DNA from: Ensifer adhaerens
GTDB taxonomy: Bacteria > Pseudomonadota > Alphaproteobacteria > Rhizobiales > Rhizobiaceae
Direction of reading: 5' to 3'
DNA: 64,000 nucleotides
Assembly (NCBI RefSeq): GCF_002007205.1
Contig: NZ_LAZS01000006.1
Span: 62,001-126,000, forward strand
Of the stretch, positions 8,615 to 16,869 are shown piece after piece (the first letter of the stretch is position 1; each line of letters starts with the position of its first letter). The translations under genes and the position numbers were made by a program. Below the pieces are notes generated by a model that worked only from the letters and a program-made list of their open reading frames with translations, made no database searches and was not told where the DNA came from.

Positions 8615-10948
8615 ATGCTCATTCTGACGGTCATCGTCTTTGCTCTCATCGGCCTTGCGCTTGGCGGCGGCGGCGCCAAGCTGCTGATCCTTGGCGGCAG
8701 CCCCTATTACCTCGTGATCGGTATCGGCTTCCTGCTGACGGCCGTGCTTCTGTTCATGCGAAAATCGGCGGCGATCTGGCTTTATGCGGTCATGATCCTG
8801 GGCTCGCTCGGCTGGGCGATCTCTGAGGTCGGGTTCGACTGGTGGCAGCTTGGCCCGCGCGGCGGCGTCATCGTGCTTTTGGGGCTCTGGCTGCTGTTGC
8901 CGGCCGTGCGCCGGCCGCTCGGCTTCGAAAGCCCGACCGGCGCGCGTTATGCCGTGAGTGGCTGGCCGCTCGCCATTTCCGTGCTCGTCGCGATCGGTGT
9001 TGCCGGATATGCGATCATGCAGGATCCGCACGATATCCGCGGCGATCTGCCGAGCGATGTGATCGCCGCCAATCCTCCGCTGGGCGGCTCGGTGCCGCCG
9101 GGCGAATGGCACCAGTACGGGCGCACCGCCTTCGGCCAGCGCTATTCGCCGCTCGAACAGATCACGCCTGAAAATGTCGCGGGCTTGAGGATTGCCTGGC
9201 AATACCAGACCGGCGACGTCAAGCGCCCCGACGACGTGGGCGAGACGACCTATCAGGTGACGCCGCTCAAGATCAAAGATACGCTCTATGCCTGCACGCC
9301 GCACAATTGGGCGATCGCACTCGATGCGGCGACCGGCGAAGAGAAATGGAAGTACGATTCCAACTCGGGCATGAACCCGGACCGCCAGCACCAGACCTGC
9401 CGCGGCGTCACCTATTGGGCCGACCCGGCCGCCGCCCCCGGCAGCCCCTGCGCCGAGCGGGTCTATCTGCCGACGTCGGATGCGCGCCTGATCGCGCTCG
9501 ATGCGGCGACCGGTGCGGTCTGCACCAGCTTTGCCGACAACGGCGTGCTGCACCTCGAAACGGGCATGAAGTACAACCCGGCCGGTTATTATTATTCGAC
9601 GTCGCCGCCGGTTGCGGTTGCCGGCAAGATCATCATCGGCGGTGCCGTCAACGACAACTACTCCACCCAGGAACAGTCCGGCGTTATCCGCGCCTTCGAC
9701 ATCAACACCGGCGCGCTGATCTGGAACTGGGACAGCGGCAACCCTGACGTGACGACGCCGCTCCCCGAAGGCCAGACCTACACCACCAACTCGCCGAACA
9801 GCTGGTCGGTCTTCAGCTACGACGAAGGCCTTGGCCTCGTCTACATCCCCATGGGCAATCAGGTACCCGACCAGCTCGGCATGGGCCGCAGCGAGCACGT
9901 CGAGAAGTATTCGTCCTCGATCGTCGCGCTCGACATCAACTCGGGCGCGGTGCGCTGGGTGCGCCAGACCGTGCACCACGACCTCTGGGACATGGACGTG
10001 CCGGCGCAGCCGGCGCTGCTCGACATCACCAAGGAGGACGGCACTGTCGTGCCGGCGCTGGTCGGACCGACGAAACAGGGCGACATCTACGTGCTCGACC
10101 GCAGGAGCGGCGAACCGATCATTCCCGTCGAGGAAGTCCAGGCACCGGGCGGCGCGATCGCGGAGGATTTCACCGCCCCGACACAACCGGTCTCCGGCCT
10201 CACCTTCATGCCGGCGCCGCTGCAGGAAAAGGACATGTGGGGCGTCACGCTGTTCGACCAGCTTGCCTGCCGCATCGCGTTCCGGTCGCTGAAGTACGAG
10301 GGTCGCTACACGCCGCCGTCGATCGAAGGGACGCTCGTCTATCCCGGCAACTTCGGCACCTTCAACTGGGGATCGGTCGCGGTGGATCCGGAACGGCAAG
10401 TGATGTTCGGCATGCCGACCTATCTCGCCTTCACCTCGCGGCTCGTCCCTCGCGACCAGATCCCTCCGAGGGAACAGGACGAGAAGGGTTCGGAGCAAGG
10501 CCTCAACCGCAACGACGGCGCACCCTACGGCGTGTTCATGGGCCCTTTCCTCGGGCCGTTCGGTGTTCCCTGCCAGGCGCCGCCCTGGGGTTATGTCGCC
10601 GGCGCCGATCTCAGGACCGGCAAGATCGCCTACAAGCACAAGAACGGCACGGTCGAGGACATGACGCCGCTGCCGCTGCCGTTCAAGGTGGGCGTGCCCG
10701 GCATCGGCGGGCCGATGATCACCAAGGGCGGCGTCGCCTTCCTCGGTGCGGCGGTCGACGACTATCTGCGCGCCTACGACCTGACGACCGGCCGTCAGCT
10801 CTGGGAAGCGCGCCTTCCGGCCGGCGGGCAATCGACGCCGATGAGCTATGCGGTCGGCGACAAGCAATATGTGCTGATCGTTGCCGGCGGCCATGGCTCG
10901 GTCGGGACCAGGCCGGGCGACTACATCATCGCCTACACCCTGCCCTGA
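8615..10948 (+). CDS. gcd: Membrane-bound PQQ-dependent glucose dehydrogenase
   Basis: A 777-residue quinoprotein that oxidises glucose and other aldoses to lactones in the periplasm and passes electrons to ubiquinone. Residues 1-135 hold about five membrane helices, as in E. coli Gcd. The rest is an eight-bladed PQQ propeller with segments such as WHQYGRTAFGQRYSPL, TCRGVTYW and VHHDLWDMDVPAQPALLDI, and a C-terminal GGHGSVGTRPGDYIIAYTLP. The ATG at 8615 is preceded by GGGAG and begins the first helix. No pqq cofactor genes are nearby, so PQQ must come from elsewhere in the genome or outside the cell. Confidence 0.94.
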   Translation: MLILTVIVFALIGLALGGGGAKLLILGGSPYYLVIGIGFLLTAVLLFMRKSAAIWLYAVMILGSLGWAISEVGFDWWQLGPRGGVIVLLGLWLLLPAVRRPLGFESPTGARYAVSGWPLAISVLVAIGVAGYAIMQDPHDIRGDLPSDVIAANPPLGGSVPPGEWHQYGRTAFGQRYSPLEQITPENVAGLRIAWQYQTGDVKRPDDVGETTYQVTPLKIKDTLYACTPHNWAIALDAATGEEKWKYDSNSGMNPDRQHQTCRGVTYWADPAAAPGSPCAERVYLPTSDARLIALDAATGAVCTSFADNGVLHLETGMKYNPAGYYYSTSPPVAVAGKIIIGGAVNDNYSTQEQSGVIRAFDINTGALIWNWDSGNPDVTTPLPEGQTYTTNSPNSWSVFSYDEGLGLVYIPMGNQVPDQLGMGRSEHVEKYSSSIVALDINSGAVRWVRQTVHHDLWDMDVPAQPALLDITKEDGTVVPALVGPTKQGDIYVLDRRSGEPIIPVEEVQAPGGAIAEDFTAPTQPVSGLTFMPAPLQEKDMWGVTLFDQLACRIAFRSLKYEGRYTPPSIEGTLVYPGNFGTFNWGSVAVDPERQVMFGMPTYLAFTSRLVPRDQIPPREQDEKGSEQGLNRNDGAPYGVFMGPFLGPFGVPCQAPPWGYVAGADLRTGKIAYKHKNGTVEDMTPLPLPFKVGVPGIGGPMITKGGVAFLGAAVDDYLRAYDLTTGRQLWEARLPAGGQSTPMSYAVGDKQYVLIVAGGHGSVGTRPGDYIIAYTLP

Positions 10949-11022
10949 GGCGCGCGAGGCATCCCTAATTCTCGCTAGGGAGTTGCAACGGCAAGCTCCG
11001 CGCAAGCCCGCGACAGCAGCTT

Positions 11023-11046
11023 CCCCCGGACGACAGATTCCGGGGG
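11023..11046 (+). promoter_or_regulatory. Hairpin burying the ribosome-binding site of the 11053 gene
   Basis: CCCCCGG at 11023-11029 pairs perfectly with CCGGGGG at 11040-11046. The right arm contains the only purine-rich ribosome-binding site (GGGGGA) for the ATG at 11053. The stem would block initiation unless opened. It could also be a leftover terminator stem of gcd, but no T-run follows. Confidence 0.5.
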
Positions 11047-11052
11047 ATTCCC

Positions 11053-11520
11053 ATGAAGATCGACAACAGCATTTCGAGCTACTATTTCTCCCAACGCCGC
11101 CAGCAGGCGGGCACCATCGCGCCGATCGAAGAAAGCGGCGGTGACGCGCGCCCGCGTCAGGCCCCGACGATCGCTCCGCCCTCGACCTCGAACGCGCTTT
11201 CCGGCGCGCTTTGGATGACCGCGACCCGCGAAAGCGAAAGCACTGCTTCCATTTCCGAAAAGCAGGGCCCCGCGGCCTCGGATGGCTCGGTCAGCGACGA
11301 GTTTCTGCAGGAAGCCAAGAAGAGCCTCGTCGAGAAGATCCGCGAACAGGTCTTGAAGGCGATGGGCCTGACCGAAGGCGAACTCAAGGAGATGGATCCC
11401 GAGCAGCGGCAGGCTGTCGAAGAAGAGATCCGCATGGCTGTCGAACGCGCGATGGGTGTCGAGCAGCAGCGCGACGCGGCGACCGCAGATCTCGCCAACG
11501 GCGGCGACGACATCCTCTGA
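11053..11520 (+). CDS. Hypothetical protein, rhizobial
   Basis: A 155-residue soluble protein that I cannot assign to a named family. Residues 1-85 are low-complexity, rich in Ser, Pro, Ala and Gln. Residues 85-145 are strongly helical and charged, with EFLQEAKKSLVEKIREQVLKAMG followed by TEGELKEMDPEQRQAVEEEIR. The latter pattern recurs at the end of many alphaproteobacterial hypothetical proteins. There is no signal peptide and no membrane segment. Its ribosome-binding site lies inside the hairpin at 11023-11046. It is monocistronic, with tandem repeats and a terminator after it. Confidence 0.75.
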   Translation: MKIDNSISSYYFSQRRQQAGTIAPIEESGGDARPRQAPTIAPPSTSNALSGALWMTATRESESTASISEKQGPAASDGSVSDEFLQEAKKSLVEKIREQVLKAMGLTEGELKEMDPEQRQAVEEEIRMAVERAMGVEQQRDAATADLANGGDDIL

Positions 11521-11536
11521 CAGGGCGGCATGTCCC

Positions 11537-11578
11537 GGCCGGTTTGTATTGGCCGGCTTGTCTTGGCCGGCTTGTCCC
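11537..11578. repeat. Three 14-bp tandem repeats
   Basis: Three head-to-tail units of GGCCGGYTTGTNTT at 11537-11550, 11551-11564 and 11565-11578, the last ending CCC. They begin about 17 bases after the stop of the 11053 gene. They are too few and too short to be a CRISPR array; slippage expansion is likely. Confidence 0.85.
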
Positions 11579-11679
11579 GGTCGAACAATCGATGATATCC
11601 AGCAATCCTCAAAGAGGACCAAGATCCGTGCGCCTGATCCGTTAGCGACGTTCATCGCCAGAAAATTCACCGAGCCCGG

Positions 11680-11699
11680 GCCGCCCTTCGGCGGCTTTT
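11680..11699 (+). terminator. Rho-independent terminator
   Basis: GCCGCC-CTTC-GGCGGC followed by TTTT. It ends the transcript of the hypothetical gene before the hydrolase gene starting at 11776. Confidence 0.75.
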
Positions 11700-11775
11700 G
11701 GCATGGCTTTTTTCCGGCCGCCTGAACGCCTGACATCGGTATGATCGTTCATCGGCCATCGCTGGGATCATCTTC

Positions 11776-12651
11776 ATGACCACCAAAGACGGAATTGTTT
11801 CCAAAGCCGGCAGCCTTCGCGCCGGCCCCTTCGACCTTGGTTTTTCGATCGAGGGCAGCGGCATGCCGCTCATCGTCATCGGCAGCGCCATCTACTATCC
11901 ACGCACATTCTCGAAAGCGCTTCGCGAAAAACTGCGACTGGTCTTCATCGATCACCGTGGCTTCGCGCCGGCCCGAACCGAATATGCCGCCGGCGACATC
12001 GGCTTCGACACGGTGCTCGACGATATCGAGCGATTGCGGGCGCATCTCGACCTCGAACATTTTGCGATCCTCGGCCATTCCGGCCATGGCTACATGGCGC
12101 TCGAATATGCCAAGCGGCACCCGGAGCGCGTCAGCCACGTGATCATGGTCGGCACCGGCCCGAGCCATTCGGCCCGCCACATGGCGCTCGCCGACCGGAT
12201 CTGGGAAGAAACCGTTTCGCCCGCGCGCAAGGCGATCTTCGCGCGGGAGATGGCGAGGCTTGGCGACGACATTGCCGCGCGGCCGGAGGAGCGTTTCAAA
12301 TCGCTGCTGATCCGGCTTGGCGCGAAGAGCTGGCATCAGCCGGACTTCGACGCCGCACCGCTTTGGCAATATGTTACCGTCAACAACCCGGTCTTCGATC
12401 ATCTCTGGGGAGAGGTCTTTCGCGATATCGATGTCCGCAAGGGTTTGGACAGGCTGGCAGCGCCTGTGCTGCTTGCGCTTGGACGGTCGGACTATCTCGT
12501 CGCTCCGGCCTTCGCCTGGGACGACTATCGAGACGATTTCGCGGACCTGACGGTGCGGATCTTCGAGAACAGCGGGCATACGCCGCAGCTGGAAGAAAGC
12601 GATCTCTTCGACGAGGTCCTGCTCTCATTCCTCGGCACGGAGCACGGCTAG
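11776..12651 (+). CDS. Alpha/beta hydrolase
   Basis: A 291-residue single-domain hydrolase. The likely triad is Ser in LGHSGHGYMALEYA (about residue 98), Asp in LGRSDYLV and His in NSGHTPQ near the C-terminus. The nucleophile elbow reads G-H-S-G-H rather than the classical G-x-S-x-G, a variant present in a subset of proline-iminopeptidase-like hydrolases. The oxyanion loop segment IVIGSAIYYPR precedes it. There is no signal peptide, so it should be cytoplasmic. The substrate is not predictable. It stands alone downstream of a terminator. Confidence 0.82.
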   Translation: MTTKDGIVSKAGSLRAGPFDLGFSIEGSGMPLIVIGSAIYYPRTFSKALREKLRLVFIDHRGFAPARTEYAAGDIGFDTVLDDIERLRAHLDLEHFAILGHSGHGYMALEYAKRHPERVSHVIMVGTGPSHSARHMALADRIWEETVSPARKAIFAREMARLGDDIAARPEERFKSLLIRLGAKSWHQPDFDAAPLWQYVTVNNPVFDHLWGEVFRDIDVRKGLDRLAAPVLLALGRSDYLVAPAFAWDDYRDDFADLTVRIFENSGHTPQLEESDLFDEVLLSFLGTEHG

Positions 12652-12744
12652 GCCCGACCGCAATTTGCTTGCGGTTGCATTCGGGAGGGGCCGATACGGC
12701 CCCTCCCTCACGCCGGCCATTGACACAGGACAGCACGCAACTAT

Positions 12745-12765
12745 CTATTGCTCCAGAAGCTATAG
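12745..12765. promoter_or_regulatory. Probable operator of the MerR gene
   Basis: CTATTGCT-CCAGA-AGCTATAG is an inverted repeat with 7 of 8 positions matching, ending 14 bases before the merR-type start at 12779. A TTGACA hexamer lies at 12720-12725. Dyads of this size in the promoter are what MerR proteins bind, so autoregulation is likely. Confidence 0.5.
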
Positions 12766-12778
12766 GTTTGAGGCGAAC

Positions 12779-13192
12779 ATGTATTCCATCGGCGATCTCT
12801 CCCGGCGCACCGGCGTCAAAATCCCGACGATCCGTTATTACGAGCAGATGGGACTAATCGCAGCGCCTGAGCGTTCGGAAGGCAACCAACGCCGCTACGA
12901 AAGAAGCGAACTGGAACGGCTGGCCTTCATCCGCCATGCGCGCGACCTCGGCCTGTCGATCGATTCGATCAAGGACCTGCTCGCCCTCAGCCAGCATCCG
13001 GAGCGACCTTGCGGCGAAGCCGACCGCATCGCCAGCGAGCACCTGGCAACGGTGCGCGAGAAGATCGCGCGCCTGAGGAAGCTGGAGCAGGAACTGGAAC
13101 GCATCGTCGCCTGCGACGGCAACCACACCGTCGGCGACTGCTATGTGATCCGGGCGCTCGCCGACCATTCGATGTGCGAGAGCGAGCACTGA
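12779..13192 (+). CDS. MerR-family regulator, heavy-metal (ZntR/CadR/PbrR-like) type
   Basis: A 137-residue regulator. The N-terminal winged helix holds YSIGDLSRRTGVKIPTIRYYEQMGL and GNQRRYERSE; a dimerisation coiled coil spans about residues 78-110. Cysteines at 78, 112 and 121 match the Cys79/Cys114/Cys123 triad of PbrR- and CadR-type sensors, with His116 between the last two as in ZntR, so Zn, Cd or Pb sensing is more likely than Cu. A further Cys lies at 133. No metal exporter gene is adjacent, so its target is either itself or elsewhere. The ATG at 12779 begins the canonical MerR N-terminus. Confidence 0.85.
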   Translation: MYSIGDLSRRTGVKIPTIRYYEQMGLIAAPERSEGNQRRYERSELERLAFIRHARDLGLSIDSIKDLLALSQHPERPCGEADRIASEHLATVREKIARLRKLEQELERIVACDGNHTVGDCYVIRALADHSMCESEH

Positions 13193-13241
13193 GACTTCGG
13201 GCCAAGGAAGGCGTGCTGCGATCGACGGTTAAAAATCCCCG

Positions 13242-13270
13242 TTGACAAAGTCGCGAAAACGAACAATCTA
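13242..13270 (+). promoter_or_regulatory. Promoter of the attenuator leader
   Basis: TTGACA at 13242-13247, a 17-base spacer and AATCTA at 13265-13270. Seven bases beyond the -10 box is 13277, which is the A of the leader ATG, so the transcript is predicted to begin at or within a base of the start codon. Confidence 0.65.
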
Positions 13271-13276
13271 GCGCCC

Positions 13277-13327
13277 ATGATCAAGAACGCACCCATTTGC
13301 CGCGCGTATTTTTGGCTGTTCCGATAG
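13277..13327 (+). CDS. Leader peptide, 16 residues, probably leaderless
   Basis: ATG to TAG encodes MIKNAPICRAYFWLFR. Five of the last seven residues before the stop form the run Tyr-Phe-Trp-Leu-Phe, so four of them are aromatic. There is no ribosome-binding site, and the predicted transcription start coincides with the ATG, as described for the Sinorhizobium meliloti trp leader. It is followed directly by alternative hairpins and a terminator. The peptide itself probably has no product role: ribosome stalling at the aromatic codons would choose between hairpins. It is too short for routine gene callers. Confidence 0.65.
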   Translation: MIKNAPICRAYFWLFR

Positions 13328-13329
13328 GA

Positions 13330-13381
13330 GCGGCCTGCTGATCATATTCAACAAGGCCGCCATCAGGCGGCTTTTGTTTTT
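13330..13381 (+). terminator. Attenuator: antiterminator and terminator hairpins
   Basis: GCGGCCT (13330-13336) pairs perfectly with AGGCCGC (13354-13360) to form an antiterminator. GCCGCC (13356-13361) pairs with GGCGGC (13366-13371) across an ATCA loop and is followed by TTTTGTTTTT, a Rho-independent terminator. The two share bases 13356-13360, so only one can form. A third option pairs GCCGC at 13299-13303, inside the leader ORF, with 13330-13334. A ribosome stalled on the Tyr-Phe-Trp codons (13307-13315) would cover that segment and free the antiterminator. Confidence 0.7.
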
Positions 13382-13382
13382 C

Positions 13383-13415
13383 CGGCTCCTGATGGCGAGA
13401 AAACCCGAGGAGCCG
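13383..13415 (+). promoter_or_regulatory. Hairpin sequestering the GNAT ribosome-binding site
   Basis: CGGCTCCT (13383-13390) pairs with AGGAGCCG (13408-13415), eight perfect base pairs. The right arm contains GGAG, the ribosome-binding site for the ATG at 13420. This adds a possible translational gate after the attenuator. Confidence 0.55.
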
Positions 13416-13419
13416 AGAC

Positions 13420-13923
13420 ATGCTACAGACCGCCATCCCTTCCCTTCATCCCGTCCCGTCGACGCGGCCGCCGATGGTCACCATCCGATGCGCCAAGCAG
13501 CGCGACCTGCCGGAGCTGCGCGACATGATCGCCGAACTCTCGGCCCATCACGGCGACGCAGCACCAATCACGCCGGAACAGCTCGAGCGCGACCTCTTCG
13601 GCCGCACGCCCTGGATCACGGCGCTCGTCGCCGAGGCAGGCAACCGGCTGATCGGCTACGCGATCCTGGTGCCGATCTACCGGGCTGCCGAAGGCGCGCG
13701 CGGCATGGAACTGCACCACCTCTTCGTTCGCCCTGAAAGCCGGGGCACCGGTATTGGCCGCCACCTCGTTGCCAAGGCGCGCGAGCAGGCGAAGATGGCC
13801 GGCTGCGACTTCCTTTCGGTCAGCGCCGCCACGGGCAACTTCCAGGCACACCATTTCTACGAATCCGAACGCTTCGTCCCTCGCCCGGTGACCGGCATGC
13901 GCTATATGCAGAAGCTTGGCTGA
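13420..13923 (+). CDS. GNAT-family N-acetyltransferase
   Basis: A 167-residue acetyl-CoA-dependent transferase. The GNAT fold begins near MVTIRCAKQRDLPELRDMI (from about residue 19). The acetyl-CoA loop is RPESRGTGIGRHLVAKA (about residues 107-123), followed by the conserved ATGNFQAHHFYESERF strand-helix. The acceptor is unknown. Its ribosome-binding site is inside the preceding hairpin and its transcript starts with the aromatic leader peptide, so expression is probably tied to charging of an aromatic tRNA. The next gene, of the DJ-1 family, starts 10 bases after its stop and is likely co-transcribed. Confidence 0.87.
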   Translation: MLQTAIPSLHPVPSTRPPMVTIRCAKQRDLPELRDMIAELSAHHGDAAPITPEQLERDLFGRTPWITALVAEAGNRLIGYAILVPIYRAAEGARGMELHHLFVRPESRGTGIGRHLVAKAREQAKMAGCDFLSVSAATGNFQAHHFYESERFVPRPVTGMRYMQKLG

Positions 13924-13933
13924 GGAGTCGCCG

Positions 13934-14521
13934 ATGCGTCTTGCAATCGTACTGTGCGAGGGCTTTGCCGATTGGGAATGTGCGCTGTTGATGGCGGCGG
14001 CGCGCACCCATCTCGGCGTCGATATCGAGGTTGCCACCGCCGACGGCGCGCGCGTCACCTCGATGGGCGGCCTTGACGTCTCGGCGCATCTCTCCGTCGA
14101 TGCCCTCGATCCGGCCGGCTTCGACGGGCTGGTGATCTGCGGCGGCGCGGTCTGGGAGACCAATGAGGCTCCTGATCTCTCCTCGACGATCCGCGCCTTC
14201 GACCGCAACAAGCGCGTGGTCGCGGCCATTTGCGGCGGCGTCCATGCTCTTGCAGCATGCGGTATTCTGGATGGTGTCGACCACACCGGCAACAGCGCCG
14301 AAAGCCTTGCAGCGCTGCGCGGCTATCGTGGCGGTTCGCACTATCGCAATCAGCCGCAGGCGCTGCGCAGCGGCCATGTCGTTACCGCCGCCGGCACCGC
14401 ACCGATCAGTTTTACCGGCGAGATCCTGCATGGCCTCGGCCTCGGCTCACCGGAGCTCGACGGTTTTCTCGCGCTCTACGGACGAGAGCATCAGGTGAAC
14501 GAAAGCGCGAGCATCGGGTAG
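13934..14521 (+). CDS. DJ-1/PfpI family protein
   Basis: A 195-residue class I glutamine-amidotransferase-like protein. The ATG at 13934 has GAGGAG upstream. The nucleophile Cys is in VVAAICGGVHALAACG (about residue 104), and the acidic partner is the Glu in VLCEGFADWE near the N-terminus, as in DJ-1/PfpI proteins. These act as glyoxalases/deglycases, chaperones or amidases; the exact activity cannot be told here. It is the second gene of the attenuator-controlled operon, which suggests a shared role with the GNAT enzyme, perhaps in handling a reactive or aromatic amine metabolite (inference). Confidence 0.83.
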   Translation: MRLAIVLCEGFADWECALLMAAARTHLGVDIEVATADGARVTSMGGLDVSAHLSVDALDPAGFDGLVICGGAVWETNEAPDLSSTIRAFDRNKRVVAAICGGVHALAACGILDGVDHTGNSAESLAALRGYRGGSHYRNQPQALRSGHVVTAAGTAPISFTGEILHGLGLGSPELDGFLALYGREHQVNESASIG

Positions 14522-14578
14522 GCCACCGACCACGAGGGGGCCACTCCGGACAGAAAAAAGCTCCCGGGTTTTCGGCCC

Positions 14579-15253
<675 letters not shown>

Positions 15254-15312
15254 TCAAACTCTCTCCTCGCTGTGAAGCCGAGTTGAGCGCGCCTTGCCGA
15301 GAAGATCAAGCG

Positions 15313-16227
15313 TCAGAGTGCCGGCACCGCCTTGAGATAGGCGGCGATCGCCTCGCGGTCGGCAGGCGTCAGCTTCGCCATGTTCTTCTGCACCTCGACC
15401 ATCGAACCACCGACGGAATCGAATTCCGGCGTAAAGCCGGTCTCCAGATAGGAGGCAATGTCCGAAGCGCTCCAGCCGCCGATGCTCTTGGAGCCCGGCG
15501 TGATGTCGGGAATGCGTCCCTCGCCTTCCGGATTCGCAGCGCCCGCCAGCCATTGATCCGGCTCGAAGCCGCCGAGCGCGTTCCTCGGCGTATGGCATTC
15601 GCCGCAATGGCCCGGCCCCTCGACGAGATACTGGCCACGGGCGAGTTTCGGGTCGCCGGCGTCCACTGAGGCGCGCGGCTTGTCGGTCAGGAACAGGAGC
15701 TTCCAGCCGCCCAGGGCCACGCGCATGTTGTAGGGGAACGGCAGTTCGTGCGGCGGCGCCACCTCGGCGCTCTTCGGCAGGGTTTTCATGAAGCCCCAGA
15801 GGTCGTTGATGTCCTTCGCCGTCATGCGCGCATAGGAGCCGTAGGGGAACGACGGGTAGAGATGCTCGCCATTGCGCCCGACGCCGCGGGTCATGGCATT
15901 GCCGAATTCGGCGAGCGTCCATGTCCCGATGCCGGCGGTTTCGTCGGAGGAGATGTTCGGCGCGTGGAAGGTACCGAAGGGGCTCTTCAGCGGTGCGCCG
16001 CCGGACAACACGAGACGCGCGTCGCCTTCGGCGCCCTTTTTTGCATGACAGCTCACACAGCCGCCCGCCCAGAAGACCTGTTCGCCGTTGGCGAGATCGG
16101 GCTCTCCGAGCCCCTCCCAGTGGGACGGGCTCCAGGGTGCCGGCTTCGTCAGCCACCAGAAGGCCGCGCCGCCGACCACGCCCAGCATCACAAGACCCGA
16201 AATCAGCTTCCTCGTCCGACGACCCAT
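15313..16227 (-). CDS. Di-heme cytochrome c
   Basis: About 304 residues, anchored or secreted through the hydrophobic N-terminal segment LISGLVMLGVVGGAAFWWL. Two CxxCH heme motifs are present, CVSCH near residue 57 and CGECH near residue 207, each followed by a likely axial Met region (the second near GGSMVEVQKNM). This is the di-heme c-type fold found in alcohol, aldehyde and sulfur-compound dehydrogenase electron chains. I set the start at the ATG at 16227, which has GAGGG upstream; an ATG at 16239 is also possible. It is on the same strand as the following cytochrome gene, which lies upstream of it, so the two may act together. Confidence 0.85.
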   Translation of the reverse strand: MGRRTRKLISGLVMLGVVGGAAFWWLTKPAPWSPSHWEGLGEPDLANGEQVFWAGGCVSCHAKKGAEGDARLVLSGGAPLKSPFGTFHAPNISSDETAGIGTWTLAEFGNAMTRGVGRNGEHLYPSFPYGSYARMTAKDINDLWGFMKTLPKSAEVAPPHELPFPYNMRVALGGWKLLFLTDKPRASVDAGDPKLARGQYLVEGPGHCGECHTPRNALGGFEPDQWLAGAANPEGEGRIPDITPGSKSIGGWSASDIASYLETGFTPEFDSVGGSMVEVQKNMAKLTPADREAIAAYLKAVPAL

Positions 16228-16335
16228 TGTCACCCTCATGCCCTGCTACAGGCAGGCTGTCCCCAAATACAGATGGAGGCACGCGGCTCGAAGTCGCGTG
16301 CCTCCCGTCTCAACGTGACGCGACGTCGCCGCCGC

Positions 16336-16782
16336 TCAATCCTTCTTCAGGCGGTAGCTCTCATGACAGCTGCCGCAATCCTTGCCGATGCCGCCGAGGG
16401 CAGCGCCGACGGCAGCCTGGTCGGCTGGAAGCTGAGCCAGGACCGTCGCGGTATCAGTGCCGAGCTTGGCGGCCTTGGCCTTGAAGTCATCCATGTTTTC
16501 CCAGATCTTCGGGCTCGCCTCGGTCTCATGCCCCGCTTCTGATCCGGCCGGGAAATGGTCAGGGAAGGTCTTTATCGTTTCGCTGATCGTCGTCAGCGAC
16601 GCTTTGACGACCTCGGCGTCATAGGGTTTCTCACCCTTGGCGATGCCGGCAAGCGCGCCGGTCGCCGCACCCACCTTTTTCATCAGTTGCTGACGAACCA
16701 CCTGCGGCTCGTCGGCTGCGGTCACGGCGGTAACACCCAGACCCGCAAGAGCGGCGGCCAATAGGAGTGCGCGTATTTTCAT
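16336..16782 (-). CDS. Cytochrome c' / c-556 family protein
   Basis: A 148-residue periplasmic mono-heme cytochrome. The signal peptide is residues 1-21 (MKIRALLLAAALAGLGVTA with cleavage near TAA). The heme motif CGSCH sits close to the C-terminus in KDCGSCHESYRLKKD, the defining position for the four-helix cytochrome c' class. The start at 16782 has GGGAGATC upstream. Members bind NO or carry electrons. It lies about 110 bases upstream of the di-heme cytochrome gene on the same strand, consistent with co-expression. Confidence 0.88.
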   Translation of the reverse strand: MKIRALLLAAALAGLGVTAVTAADEPQVVRQQLMKKVGAATGALAGIAKGEKPYDAEVVKASLTTISETIKTFPDHFPAGSEAGHETEASPKIWENMDDFKAKAAKLGTDTATVLAQLPADQAAVGAALGGIGKDCGSCHESYRLKKD

Positions 16783-16869
16783 CAGGATCTCCCGGTCAAT
16801 GAAATCTATTCGGCGAATCTGCTGCCTGGCCTTCATGCCCAATGCGCCGGCATGATGTCACCTTGAGTA

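Noticed and set aside
8453-11005. Very long open frame on the minus strand opposite the glucose dehydrogenase gene
   Set aside because: It is Arg/Ala/Gly/Asp-rich with no domain pattern and mirrors the codon structure of gcd; typical of antisense frames in high-GC DNA.
11537-11578. CRISPR-like array
   Set aside because: The three units are contiguous, only 14 bp long and have no unique spacers.
14522-14578. Terminator between the DJ-1 and nitroreductase genes
   Set aside because: No stem of at least five pairs with a T-run is visible in this short convergent gap.
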